Part shown: in pieces, positions 1-12,973 of the stretch
Position numbering within the stretch: the first letter of the stretch is position 1
How the letters are laid out: each line of letters begins with the position of its first letter
Assembly (NCBI GenBank): GCA_000310025.1
Contig: FN649727.1
Location: forward strand, 2,212,762 to 2,276,761
Reading direction: 5' to 3'
Length of the DNA stretch: 64,000 bases
Source of the DNA: Ectocarpus siliculosus
Taxonomy: Eukaryota > Sar > Phaeophyceae > Ectocarpales > Ectocarpaceae
Translations under genes and position numbers: made by a program
The notes under the pieces: generated by a model
Told to the model about the DNA's origin: nothing
The model's database searches: none
The model's input: the letters and a program-made list of their open reading frames with translations, nothing else

Positions 1-2724
1 CAAAATTTAATTTGTAACCGGGGGGGGGGTTCCATTTTTCCCGGGGGGCCCTTTTTTTTAAAGAAAATTTAAACCCCCCCCCCCCCCCCCCCCCCACTCG
101 GTGTTTGCCATCGGGATTGGGTTTTCGTCGCTTGGCAACGTTGTAAAACAAGCCAATTCACTTCGTGAACTCGGCAACCAGGTTACCGGTTTTTTTTTTA
201 CCTCGGTTTTTTTTTTGGCGGTAACCATAATGGTGGTCGAGTAGATCATGTTGTGCGGGGTCGAGAAACCTCACTCCGCGCAACGGGGGATGATCGCACC
301 ACGTTGTGTTAAAATGGTCAAGCTTCCTCGAGGCAGGTACACAGTGCTTACAACTGTCTCTGGAAGTGAAAGCACCAGAAAATAAATTAAGTCATACGTA
401 GCTGTCATCCGTACGCAAGGAAGTAAGCAGAAGATGCCGAACACCCTTAGCAGGATGCGGCTCACCCTTCATGCGACTCGCCAAATACCTCACGGCGCTT
501 CGCGCTTGGTGATGTGAGAGCCTGGTCCGGTGAGAACCCGGCGTGCTCCGTCCCGGCTTTGTAGGGATGCGAGGTCAACGGTCAAACGATTACGGCATGC
601 ACGACTATGAGTACACCCCCCCCCCCCTAGCAACAATTCGGGTGTTACGGCAAACAGCATCCAGATCCACCGAGCGTCCAATGGATTTTTTATACGTAGC
701 AAGCGGCGAAAGTTGTTTTTTATTCTGCCAACCCAACCCAACAGCAGTCAGGAACAATCCTCATTGTATTATGAGGCCGGGAGGAAGTGTTTTGCACCCA
801 AAACACGCAAACCCTCCTGTTCGCTGTAGCAGCGGTGCCCAGTCGCACCTGTGATCCACCCTCAGACCGTTATCCCGGCTTGACACGCTGTCCTCTTGAG
901 ACACGAGTTCAGTTTCCCGTCTAGTCGTGTATGGGAACCAGCGAGCGAGCTCTGCTGCCGCTGCTACCTCCTGGTACACTCATAGCATATTTCCGCCCCC
1001 TCGCTTGTAAGCGCACGATTCAGTCCCACTACATAACCATGACAAAGTCCTACCGGCGTCTATCTTCCATTTCCTCGTCGCGCCCTGTGCTTAATCTGGA
1101 CTTCTGCGTCAAGTCTCGTGGTCCACCACGACTGAAGTATACCACCCACTATGCCCCGGCTCTGGAACCGCAGCTACCCACAGTATTCGAGCGCACAGGA
1201 TTTCAAACTGTAGTAGTGGGCGCGGAACAACGCCGGTGTGTGCCCGGCGAATTGACAGGCGCTGTTCAAAGTTCATAATGACTCGGTTCTTCGGTCTGTG
1301 CCCAGCATTTTATCCGGCACTGTACAGGACCGCCGGCGTTATTGAACGGGCTTTGTGAAGACCACTACTGTACCGGCATCCCCATATCGACAACCTGACT
1401 TGCTGTCCGTATCCCCTGTGTGCGTATCTTCTGATCATCCCCTTTGCCTTCACTCCGACTAGCGCTTCCGCCTATTGTCATCGCAATATCGAATGGTAAA
1501 AAGCGTATTTTTAAAGGCAGTCACCTATGATTCGCGATAGCGTCCGTCGGAGGAATTTTCAATTCCCCTTCCCTGACCCCCACATTTCAAATCATCAGCT
1601 GCGCATGGAAACATGTTGTAGGTACAGCGCATCTCATCGTGTCGTGGGGGTGTGCGTTTCTTTGTCCCATCTATTATTTCGCCAGTCTACACCTTTCGTT
1701 GTATATTTGACGTGTCAGCGGGGGTCGCACACGGGAAAGGAACGCTAGTTTTTTTTTTTGTCCCACGTCCCCGCTGCGGTGCTTGCTATTGATGTGGCCT
1801 CCCTCTATTTTGATGTACCTCACGAATTGTTCATTCTCCACGGCAGAATTGCAAATGTTCGTTCCAAAAACAAATAAATAATTCGAACCCACAACCTGTT
1901 AATAAATCGTAGGTTTTCGAGGATATCCACTAGACAGACCACCGAGTGTGACCCTTTGAAAATCAGAGTGATATTTTTGGCAAAATTATGATTCAGAACG
2001 CCATGTGACGACGACCAATTTGTTCTGCATTCTACAGTAGTAACGAGCGCAAACAAGCTATCTCAACTAATACCACTACTCCGTATGGCGCAAAATGGCG
2101 TTTCAAAACGTTATTTAACATAGTAGTATTTTTTTACAGAGAAAGAGACTGTGGATCCGGGTCCCCTTCGCCCGAATCCAGCTAGTTACTTCAAGAACAG
2201 GTAACTAGTGGGCTGTCCCGGAATATACATTTTCTCCATGAACCATTGCCGAAGCAAATACTGGGTTGGATTTCCGCAGCCCCCACCCTGGAAAGTATCT
2301 AAGTCGCTACCGAACAAACGGACACACGCACCCTCGGGGCTTACCTACGAGAATCTCTGAAAGTCTCCGCGGGATCGCGATTATCTCGAGAACAATAAAC
2401 TCTGAAACAACACCTGTTCCGTAAGAGATGTTCCTCTGAAACAGCTTTCAACAATTAGTTTTGCATGGCACCCGGGGATACCTCAGCCACTCGGAATACA
2501 TTCAAGAGCCTGTGTGGCGTACGGTGGAAAACTTCGATCGGATGGATTCATGGTCAAAACATACATCGGCAGGAAACGCCCGATACAGTACTTTCGGTGA
2601 CTTCCCGAGGTTAGGTGAAGTTGCAGGAAGTTGAGGCCAATAAGCTGCTTCACGCCATGCTGGGATCAAAGGAATCGCTTGACTCCGCACTGTCAAACCT
2701 CCGACGTCGTAAGTTGATGCACGC
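1..2724. other. Repeat-rich intergenic DNA, no gene seen
   Basis: The first 100 bases are low-complexity, with a C run around 74-95 that may mark a poor assembly end. Positions about 105-515 are a copy of a dispersed repeat described separately. The rest shows only short open frames with no recognisable domain, signal sequence or convincing exon with splice sites. It lies downstream of the CFAP57 stop codon, so some of it may be 3' untranslated region. I see no gene here. Confidence 0.6.
105..515 (+). repeat. Dispersed ~400-bp repeat, copy 1
   Basis: This stretch starts near gtttgccatcggg and ends near gatgtgagagcctg. It is closely similar, in the same orientation, to 4710-5123, with a few indels mainly in the T-rich part. 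No terminal inverted repeat is visible and the open frames in the two copies are not conserved, so it looks like a non-coding dispersed element. The flanks differ immediately outside the shared part. Confidence 0.85.
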
Positions 2725-5700
2725 CTAGAAAACGGTGTTGACCCCGTCCATTGGGGGGAGAATCTCTCTGCTGTAGGGTCGATTTGACACAATCCTTCCT
2801 TCGAGATCAGCAACCAACGCCCTGAGACTCGCAATCGTTGCCTGGAAGATATAGTCATTCAGGATGCGTTGTGGTGCCAACGTGAGTAAACGATGCAGAA
2901 CCTCATCATAGGCGGTGAGAAACGAACTGAATGCAAATCGGCGAGGGACGAAAAGGGGTTGTACAATTTTATCTCTAACTCTGCACAGCATATTTTTTTG
3001 GTACTTTCGTACATTGGGCGGACGCTGCAAACCGCAAGAACATGCATTTATAGTCAGTCCGACCGCCGGTGGCCATTGGTATGCACAAGAATGTTTTGAA
3101 AAGCAAGATCACGGAACAAAGGAAACTAACATATAGCGTGCCGCTGAATGCGCACTAGCTCATCTGACCTCAACGTTGTATTGCTTGCAAGAGCTCGGAC
3201 ATAAAATGTTCACCTTGTTGTTCTCAATTATAGATGCTGGTTCCTCGTGGCTGGTTTCGGGCCGGTCGCCCACCACGCCAGTGGACGAGTGCACAACGCC
3301 AGCTGCTTTCCGGTGTTTTGAAGAGGTCCCAAATCGTTTGAGCATATTCACCTTTTTTGGTTACGGTATCATTTTCGGAGTAGCGCACTGCAACGTATCG
3401 TTTACAAGATAAGAAACCTTCGTGTAGCCACCATTGAGGGCAAGTAGCTTTTATTGTAGCGCTGGTCGTTGAGCCCGGTTACTTGCGGCAGTTTTTTTTT
3501 TTCTAACCGAGCCTCAAAATATAGCTAATACTACTTGTATTCATTCATCGAAATGTCACGCCAAAAAACTACTATTACCATGCAGGACGTCGTTTCGGTA
3601 GCTGAAACAAAGTTTCAGCTGCAACAGCAGGACTCCCGTCCATTATTTCTGCGAAATCAAGTGCGTGTACCCGTTGTCTACGCCCTCCGTCATTGTTGGG
3701 CGCGGTGACGCGCGTTGGATCCCCAAAATATCTCGCACACCCACTCATACATTGCCACGTATATAATCTTGAACGGCAGTACACCCGGACGGATACATAG
3801 GTGGACCCCTACAACGAACGGTGCGAACACCAATGTTGTTGTCACCTGGGCTTCGAAGACTCGTTTGGCGGTCTTATTGTGAGCTCGCTGCATGTTGATT
3901 TCCTTGATCAGGAGCATGTTGTCCTGCATCACCTAACGAGCAGAGGGTTGAATTGCAATGGGGTACCATGGCGTGTGAAGAGCTAGATTTTCGTAATACA
4001 GTCGACTATTATAGTGCAGCAGTAAAAGAGGGGTTTTCTATTGAATGTAGCATTTGGAAGTCGACTATTAAAAGAGCCGGCGAAGAACTGTTCGCGCCGC
4101 TGTGGTACTTAGATTCGAAGCGGAGTAGGTATTTCTTGTATGCGAAAGGTACCGGAACTTCGGGTTCCGCCACAACCAACCGTGTCCATGGCTCGTGTGT
4201 AGCTCTCTCTGTTGTCACGTTACTCACCTTGATATTTTCTGTGCGGTGCCCGCCAACGTCCGCCACAAACTTGCGGTGCAAGTAGCGCAGGCTTGATTCC
4301 AAGTATTCCTGGGTGAACAAAGAGGTTGCCCTTACATCGGTTAGCAGGGCACGTGATAGGGACGCTGGCTTCACCGGTCAAGGTTTGTGGGACTGCATAA
4401 TGATCCATGTTGGCAGCAGCACGATCAGGGTATCCAACGTGCTCCCGCGTGGCCGCTGCCCGTGCCATGCACACCGTGCGGCTTCCCAGAACACGCACCC
4501 AAAATCACGCGACTCATGTGGAGCGTCCATTGCGAATTTTCGATTATCATTCGAGAGGCCCATCCATGGCTGAGTGATGTACAGTAGTTGAATAACAATA
4601 TTTCTTTGACCTCGAGCTGCAAGGCAGCGAAAGCAAATGTTTGTCTTTTGTTATGAACACCAACAGCTTCAAGAATAGTATTCCCCCAAACGAATACTCC
4701 TCCCCTCCCCGGCGTTTGCCATCGGGGTTGGATTTTCTTCGCTTGGCAACGACGTTGTAAAACAAGCCGATCACTTCGTGAGCTCGGCAACCAGGTAACC
4801 GCTTCTTTTTTTACCTCTTTTTTTTTTTTGCGCTAACCATAATGGTGGTTGAGTAGATCATGTTGTGCGGGGCCGAGAACCCTCACTCCGCGCAAAGGGG
4901 ATGATCGCACCACGTTGTGTTAAGTTGGTGAAGCACCCTCGAGGCAGTTACACAGTGCTTATTACTGTCTCTGGAAGTGAAAGCACCAGAAAGTCATGCG
5001 CAGCTGTCATCCGTACGCAAGGAAGTAAGCAGAAGATGCCGAACACCCTTAGCAGGATGCTGCGCACCCTTCATGCGACTCGCCGAATACCTCACGATGC
5101 TTCGCTCTTGGTGATGTGAGAGCCTGACACAGGGTGTGCCGAGATGCCCTATGATGCTACTTGCGGTGTGACATGCGGGTTTGAGAATGGAACTTGTCGC
5201 GAAACCTCTAATGACATTTTACTGGGGCCAAGACAAGGACGAAGTGGGCACAGACAACGTCCCAGCCCCACGTCGGTCCTCACGCAGATTGCTTAGCAAG
5301 AGAATGAATGCATCAGCATATTTCTGCTGAGTGCAAGAGATGCACATCGGTTCTGGTGCACCCTCGTGGTGGGTTCTACTGACGATGTTCGATACCGAGT
5401 ACTACAGCAGTAGTGTCTTTCACTTGGGATGTACGTCGGTCTTTATTTTTTGTTTTGCACTCCATTGCAATAGTTTTACATATGAGTCTGAGCTGATTCG
5501 GAAAGGAGGTAGACATGACCCCTCGCAGCCGCAGCCTTTCACCCCTTTCCCGACAAAGTTTGGCACAGACATGTTGTCATGAGAAAATACGTACATAACA
5601 ACATGCGACTGCGAATTGAGTATGAAATTTTCAGCGCGTGGAGATGCTGAGGTTGCACCAAATCTTGGGCTGATCCATCGTTCAGTGTGTCATGGACCGC

Positions 5701-8700
5701 AGCTTGAGCGAGGAGAACAACTAGGGAGAGCAACGTTGTGTATTTGTATGGATAGAGGAATTCAACATAACCCCGGGAAAGTTGAGACACCATCGTACAT
5801 GTATCAATTCGTTGTCGGACACACACATCCGGACGGACGCTCCTGGTGTGTAGGTTCGTTGATTACACCGTAGAACTCACCCGAGGAGAGGGGATGGCGT
5901 GGTCGAATACATCGAGAAAGGGCCATTTTCTACATGCTAGGCAGTGATAGAGCTGGCCCACCTTGTGTCGATGATACTCGTGTATCACATTAGCGTCCAT
6001 CTCATTCCTGGGCAGGTCCACGTTGACATTTGATTTGTACATCGCGGTGACATGTGCGCGCAACGCTGGCGGATCTTGGATGTGCTGGACACACTCGTAC
6101 AGCTCTTTCTGCGTTCGAAACCGACGTACACGCCCAACGACGGGGGGTGAAGGTCGCGGGAACGTGTTAAGTTAGGTAGAACGACACCATCTCACCTGCA
6201 ACAAACAGCACATGAGCAACCTTCTGTCCAGTCCGCACCTACGAGTGAACTTATTTTCAAGGTGTCGATTGATAGCACTACAACTACTTGTTTCGTTAAA
6301 GCGCAAGTTTACTTACCTGGAGGCGCCCGCGCGAGGCCTCTTGGTCGGCAATCCGTTTTCGTTGGTCCAAATTCTGGGCCTGCATCCCGTCGAGCTTTTC
6401 ACGAAGCTCCCCAATAAGCAAGTCTAGTTGAGCATTACTGTTGTGAAACTGGAGGCAAGCGGAGAGGGCGACGGACGTTCCCGTATGTGTATGGTGGTCT
6501 TGCTCACTACTTGAGAACCTAATTTATTCCCGCTTCCGTCGTGTTAAAATATGCCCAATATCAATATCCCCATGCACCATACAATCCTCAATTTCCTCTA
6601 CATAGTGAAGTGTCAATTTATCCTTTCTCTACGCGGAATAGATGCATACTGTATACATTGTATACCCTCGGCTACGTAACAAATGGCTCGCGCTCAAGTC
6701 TAGGTTACGGGAACCTCTTGTTACACGAGATGCCCGCAGACTACACTAGGGCACCGGGCGTCTTCAAAACTTTCACAGACGATCAACCTGGTAGCATAGG
6801 TCACCTGTTCAAGCTCCCTGTCCATCTCCTTGATCTGTTCCTTCATGCTACCGATCTCTGTCTCGCGAGGCTCAATCTGGCGCTTCAGCTCTTTGATTTT
6901 GAAGTCGAGCACAAATTTGAATTTTTCCAGCTGGGGGGAGAGGCGAACAGGATGAATGTTTGTCAGACGCATGAAGCATTCATATGACATCCAGTCAGCA
7001 AAAAAAGAAAGGGAAAATGGAGTACCAGCCTAATCACTGCTTGTACTGAAACTTGCCTCCTGGTTTTTTTTCTTGAGCTCATATATCTTTTTCTCCTTTT
7101 CTCCAATGGTGTCGTCTCTATACTTTATCTCTCGTTTGTGGGCTGCGATTTCTCGCTCCAGTCCTTTGATCTTCTGTTGGAGATCTTTTTCTTTCTCGTG
7201 CAATGTCCTTATCTCCTCCTGTGGTCATAAGCAGTGCCAGTAGATGAAGGGCTGTAGGTGTGGTGGGATCATGTTTATGCACGTCTGGGCGAACTCATGC
7301 TTCTTTGCATTCAACAGGGCTTTTGCCTTAGAGCCAACTGATATCCTCATGTCTTATTAGGGTAAGATGGTTGATGAAGCCAGTGCAGAAAGCGTCAAAT
7401 AATACAGAAGCACGTGGTTATGGACCAGTATCTGCTCGCGGGCTTGCTGAAAGCTACCATCACGAGTTGGCATCACCCCAATCAGTATTCTATTTTCGAA
7501 CGCCCCACTTTCACCTTTTGATCTTCGATGTCCTTGGTCAAAACCGTGAATTTTTTCTTCATGATACCGTTCTCCCCTTTGTAGCGTAGAGTGGCCTCGC
7601 GTTCGGCAGTGAGCTGATTCTCAAACCGATTCCTACAATAAAAGCCACAGGTTGTAAATAAGACATCAGTCAAGTAAATCGAATATCCACTGCCCGTAGA
7701 GAAGGAGCATGTACGGAGATGGAAACCAACGCGTGAGATCAACTGACGACGCCGACATCTCTTTAAAATCACAAGCATATAACCAAAGTGGCTTACCGCA
7801 AGTTGTCGATTTCCGTGTCAATATCGTCCTCCACCTGGTGCTTTGTTTCAGTAAACTCTCTGTCGAGTTCCGTTTTCTCCTCATGCAACTGAAGGCGCAG
7901 TTGTCGGTCTTCGCCAAGTTTTTGCTCGAACTCCTCGGTCAGTTCAGCAACATATCTGTCTCGAAGCATACGGTAATTCGTCTGTACTTCACACTAGCAA
8001 GCAAGCTTCCGTGTGACCATAGCGGTATGTCCAAGCGGTATCAACTGTAAGGCATGCCTCCGGAAGGAAATTGAGTTGTCGCATGCTCTAGTCTACGCAA
8101 ACAACATTCGAATTCCTATATATAGTAGTCACCTTTCGTGTGTCGTGACGAGCAGTTGCTGTTGTTCGTTCCACCGGTCTTGCTGCATGTTTCTCTCCTG
8201 GACAAGCGCCTGCGACCATAACAGCCATGCATTCGGTAAGGTGATGCGGCTAGATGTGCGACACGTGGTAGAGAACGCGGCCTACAATCGGAAGAACGTT
8301 CCTGGGGCGGTGGTTGCGTTCTATGCGCACCCAAATCATGAGAAGCATCAATCACCTGGTACCGCTCGACCTCGCCCATAATCTTTTGCTGGTATGCGTT
8401 TTCCAGCTCTTGCAGTTCGTGCTGATGTTTCTCGTCCATTTCCCTGAGGCGTGCCTCATACTCCATCTCCAAGTCACTTTTTTCCTCCCTGTTTTTTTCC
8501 GGAGGTGGTTTCGTTTCAGCAGTATGGATTAGTCGGGCTTTGATGCCGTCGATGACATTCCATGAGTTGGACAGCAGTCTAGTTTGAAGCTAGAAGATCG
8601 CTCCTCCCCCCTTCGAAAGATCCGACGCCGGTCATCGAGACATACCTGAGGAGATCAAACTTGTTCTTGCTCTGTTCCAGATCTTGCGTGAATTTCTCGG

Positions 8701-11700
8701 TGATCTCCTGAAGTCATTGATACGAGGGATACATGAATCGTGAAACATCGTTCGTTGGTGCTAGGTTGAGCGCTGCACGGGGGGGTACGGCACGACGCAG
8801 CGTATGGTGCCTAAAACCAAGCCGTGCTGCGACGCACCTTGATCTTCTCAGAGTAGTTCATATCCTTCAGTCGGAGTTGATACTCATTGTGCAGAGCAAG
8901 CTCGTCGACCTTGTTCTTGAGCTCTACCATCAAAGCATTCTTGTCCTCCAGATTGCTCCTTGTCACCAAAATCTCCTGGGCAATGCGTACAACGCACATT
9001 GTGCGAGGAAGTCGTCGATGGGAGAAGGAGAAAAATGGAGCATCTACATCATGTCACGACTTGTAACAAGGTTGTCCCACCGAACCCCCCAAAGTTCAGA
9101 AACTAAATACCTGTTTGAACCGTAACCTGTTTCGGCCTTCACAAAAGTTTGAACCACCCTGTCTGCTGCCAATACTCCCCGATTTTGCCAGACTCCCCGA
9201 GCAGAAGATCACGGTGCAGTACACATTGAACCAACAGGGCCGATGCATTTTCCGGTAGGCATTGGTCAACAAATATCACCACAGGGAGCAAAGAGTTGTA
9301 GCAAGTGCACGCAACTCAACACACCTCAGACGCCGCAAGTGGCTGCAGCTCCCCGCCCCCCAGCTTCGAACCCGCCTGTCCTCGATCTTGGCGATCTCGG
9401 ACATCGAACACAAAAAGGCAGCTCGCTTCATCCGCCGCTAACAGAAACTGGTCATCGTGTGTGATGCACAGACGTGTAACTGGTGTGCCAACGCAAGCAT
9501 ACTGGCAAGAACGCGCGAACGCGCGAAATAAGAGGCGGGTGGGACGTGGACGAATTTAAACGACAAGAACGAACACCTGTAGGAGAGCTCTGTTCGAATT
9601 TATACTTTAGCAGACAACCATGATTTCCGTTGAGCTACATTGGTACATGTGCTGTGGGTCTCATGAAGACATTTAGAGCGGTACAGCGCTACAAAATACC
9701 TCAAGGTAGTCTCCCGTAAGTGGGAAGCTGTACGCTCGCACACAACCTGGCCTCCCGTTCTCCGAAGTTCCGGCAAACATCATGTGCTCCGAGTTGGAGA
9801 GTGCAATTTGCCCGAGCGTAACGCCAGCGTTGAGCTCCTTGATAACTTGTAGATCAGGGACCTCAAGCTCTTTCAGCACTCGGTCATTGCCCACGGTAAA
9901 CACTGATTCTTTCGTGCTGGGCGGTGGCACGGGGTAGAGTTGGCGTAGGTCAACCGATACGATTAGCATGCTTGCTCAGCTTCGGGTTCAACGGTTGTTC
10001 GTGGCATAAAACTGAAACTGAGGGGACAACCCCGGACTGACCTGAGGGCACAGCTGTAGGTTGTCCCTTTTTGTACGAATTCCCCCAATCGCTTGGCTTC
10101 ATCGACATCCCACTGGTAAACTGCTCCATCCTGTCCACAACTCACTAGAGTTTGATCTTGCCCCCCCCAGTAGAGATGCCGAACCTGAATCAACAGGATT
10201 GGAGGTCTCGATCGGCTTTTTTCGTGATACAGTTGGGAAGATGGATAGATTCAAACGGGATGCGGCGTCCAGAGCTGCAGGATCCGTCAGGCCTCAAGAG
10301 CGCGCAAGAGCATAAACTCACCTTGCTGTTGTGTCCACGAAGGTCCGCGAGCTTGTCGTACGTGTTGAAGTCAAAAATAGTTACAACGTTTCCGTTGACC
10401 GCTGCGAACATGCTTCCACCGTTGCTGAACTTGACCTCCCGGCATTGTTTGATAGAAATCTCATGATAAGTCCGAATGTCATCCATCAAAAGATTCATAA
10501 GGCGGAGTTTGTCCGTGAACCCCACTACAAGATGCAGCCCTGACGGATGCATCGCAAGACTGTACGGCTCCTCCTGGAACACCTTCCAAAGATCCAGCCG
10601 TTGTTCCACGACATTCCACACGCGTATAGTGCGGTCCATTCCGCAGGTAGCCACCAGAGGCTTACGAACACAGGTGTCCATACCCGTGATCCCGCCAGTG
10701 TTGAGACCAGGCCCGTGGAACAGGGATATGACCGGCTTCATGTCGCTGTCTTTAATCTGTTGAGTGATTATCTTCACCTCGAACAACTGGTTGTCAGAGG
10801 TCACCGCACACAGTCGGTCCTCATTCGGGCACAAGGCGAGGCTTACCTGAATCATGTCGTGCGTGGATGGCAGAGGCATGGATCAACGCGCGGCAAGATA
10901 ACGAGTGACTGGCTGGTGCAGTGGCGTTTCGCTTATGGACAGTGTCTCTGAGCGTTCTATTTGGAGCACGTCTGAGCCCATGCGAAGAAATAGAATGGTT
11001 GCCCGTGTCGAGAAACTGACTACTCCGTACACACATTGTACCTCGATTGGACCCAAAAGTATGCATGCGATATTTTGTAGTGCTCACCACGTCAGCCGTT
11101 GTGTCCACCCGCCATATCTGCTTGCAGTCAAACATTTTGGCGGGACTAGGATTCTCCGCGTGATCCATCACGTATAAGCGCAGCCCTCCGTCGGAGCATC
11201 CCGCAATGAAGCCCTTTTATACCCACGAGGAAAACGTGATGGGGAGGTGTCTGTCATATATCATCGTGTAGATTGGTGCCCGCAGACGTTAGCGAAGACA
11301 CCCAAACGTACACAATGACACGATGTGGTGCGGTTTAGTACTACTCTTTGAAGACTGCACGGCGCACATACCTGTGAGTACGAGAGGAGTGTCGCGATCT
11401 TCGTTTGGCCGCCGGGTGCACCAACCAAGTAGCACACAAAATCGCCAGATCTGAATAGCAACAATTGGCCGGTTTCTGTCCCCAGAATAAGGTGATCCTC
11501 GGGTTGCTTTAGCCACGTGTGGGACAAGAAATTGTGCTCCTTGACCCGTGGTGCTGTCATTGGCCGCAGATCACCTTCGGCTACACGGTAAAACTGGAAA
11601 GTTGAGTTTCCACAAACGCAAGCCAGTGAAGTATCCACAGGGCTGAAGCTGACCTGCTTGGCAACGCATCATTCATGTTTGAATTTTCAGGATGTACAAG

Positions 11701-12602
11701 AGACGTACAAAAGACGCATGTACCACATGCGCACGTAGAGGGCAAGTATCAACAACTGTAATACGGTGCACCCATAGCTTCATACACGGGCAGTGAGCTA
11801 CAATAGAACACGGGACATACCGACGTTCGTGCACGAACGGGAACGTCACGACCTTAAGATTTGAAATACCTGGTAGACAGGGAGGGTCTCAGATGTCCGA
11901 ATTTTGGCAAGTTGGCGCGCCTTCGCCCAGTTCCATAGGACAAGGTTCCACTCAGGAGCCCCACCTTGAGCAAGCAGCAGATTACTATCGTGACTAAAAG
12001 CCAGGCTTACGCATTGACTTCCGTCCTCCTCAACTTGTAGTGTCTTCCGTATCCGGAGCGTCCGGAGGTCGTAAAGTGAGACCTTTGTGCGTTCGTTGAT
12101 AGCATGCGGCGAGAATGCGCGTTTTGGTCAACGGGTCGGTGTTTGTGTTCAATCAATCGCCGAAGTCACTTCTTAGATTACATGCGCATGGCCATAATAA
12201 GTAGGACGAAAACACACACATGGGCAGGCGGTTAGCGCGGCCGATACTAATAATAAAAACACACATGGGCATACAGATCTACTGTAGTGCAATTTTGTGT
12301 CGTCTATGCGCCACTCGCATGTAATGAGATACACTCACCGTCGGCTTGTCGCCGTCTTCAGCCAACGCGACGAATCGCGCAGAAGGACACAGCGTCATGG
12401 CTGATATGGATTTTGATACGTCTGATCCATGGATGAAGCGCTGCTTTCCCTCTAGGATGTTGTAGATAACAATGTTATGTCCGGCCACGTACACGATCGT
12501 GACTTGGTCAGAAAACGCAACATCGTTGGCGCGGCTCCCTTTCACGCCGAAGACAAACCTGTGAGATAAACAAGAAGACATCTCTCTCACCAAAAAGGTC
12601 AC
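2725..12602 (-). CDS. CFAP57: Cilia- and flagella-associated protein 57 (WDR65 family)
   Basis: This axonemal protein links to inner-arm dynein regulation in motile flagella. Exons (minus strand, 5' to 3'): 12339-12581 or -12602, 11870-12082, 11372-11653, 11088-11213, 10322-10846, 10042-10184, 9700-9916, 9325-9501, 8838-8975, 8646-8707, 8356-8488, 8133-8209, 7797-7955, 7515-7632, 7057-7218, 6805-6930, 6317-6448, 5962-about 6108, 4228-4308, 3846-3932, 2725-2841. Phases agree across the joins. The total is about 1,156 residues, close to animal CFAP57 (about 1,250). Residues 1 to about 640 are WD40 repeats (for example [13 protein letters not shown]); the rest is coiled coil with family blocks such as [17 protein letters not shown] and [13 protein letters not shown]. 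The tail has [10 protein letters not shown]. The start is uncertain: ATG at 12581 or 12602 reads straight into the first exon, but TTTATCTCACAG there could be an acceptor for an upstream exon. Two splice oddities are listed under findings. Confidence 0.93.
4710..5123 (+). repeat. Dispersed ~400-bp repeat, copy 2
   Basis: This is the second copy of the element at 105-515, in direct orientation about 4.6 kb away. It sits inside the CFAP57 intron between 4309 and 5961. The two copies therefore bracket the last three CFAP57 exons (4228-4308, 3846-3932, 2725-2841), which rules out reading them as LTRs of one intact retroelement. Confidence 0.85.
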
Positions 12603-12973
12603 TCCGAGTATTTACCGCCCGCTTTGCGGAAAGGGGATACTTGGAGCCGAAGGAGTTTTCCGAGCGTTTTATTAATACCGTACATGACCCTTTCTCTCTC
12701 CCTCTCCTCGCACGCGGGCTTGCACCTTCTTTACGCTTGTGGGTGCTGTTCTCCCGAAAATACACGACCGTTTCGATATCAGAAAACTATAAATTGTAAC
12801 GCCACCCACAGAAGACATTATGAACACCGTTATCCCCTTTTTTGGTACCCCCCCTCCTCGCAACCAAAAAAGCCCCCGTGGGCAAACACGTTGGTGAGCC
12901 GGAAGACGGCCTCAGCTTCTCTGTTCTGCCACGTGTGTGTGTCGACTACCCAGCACAATCGTGGCGTGTGAAG
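12603..12973. promoter_or_regulatory. Shared 5' region between CFAP57 and COG1
   Basis: About 370 bases separate the proposed start codons of CFAP57 (minus) and COG1 (plus). The interval must hold both 5' untranslated regions and both promoters. No TATA box or other element can be assigned with confidence. An extra CFAP57 leader exon could also lie here. Confidence 0.4.

Noticed and set aside
105-5123. LTR retrotransposon with LTRs at 105-515 and 4710-5123
   Set aside because: The interior contains three CFAP57 exons and no gag or pol frame, and no primer-binding or polypurine site is visible.
8010-8090. tRNA-like sequence (gtccaagcggtatcaac)
   Set aside because: A D-arm-like word is present, but no B box (GGTTCGAATCC-like) or acceptor stem follows, and it lies in a CFAP57 intron.
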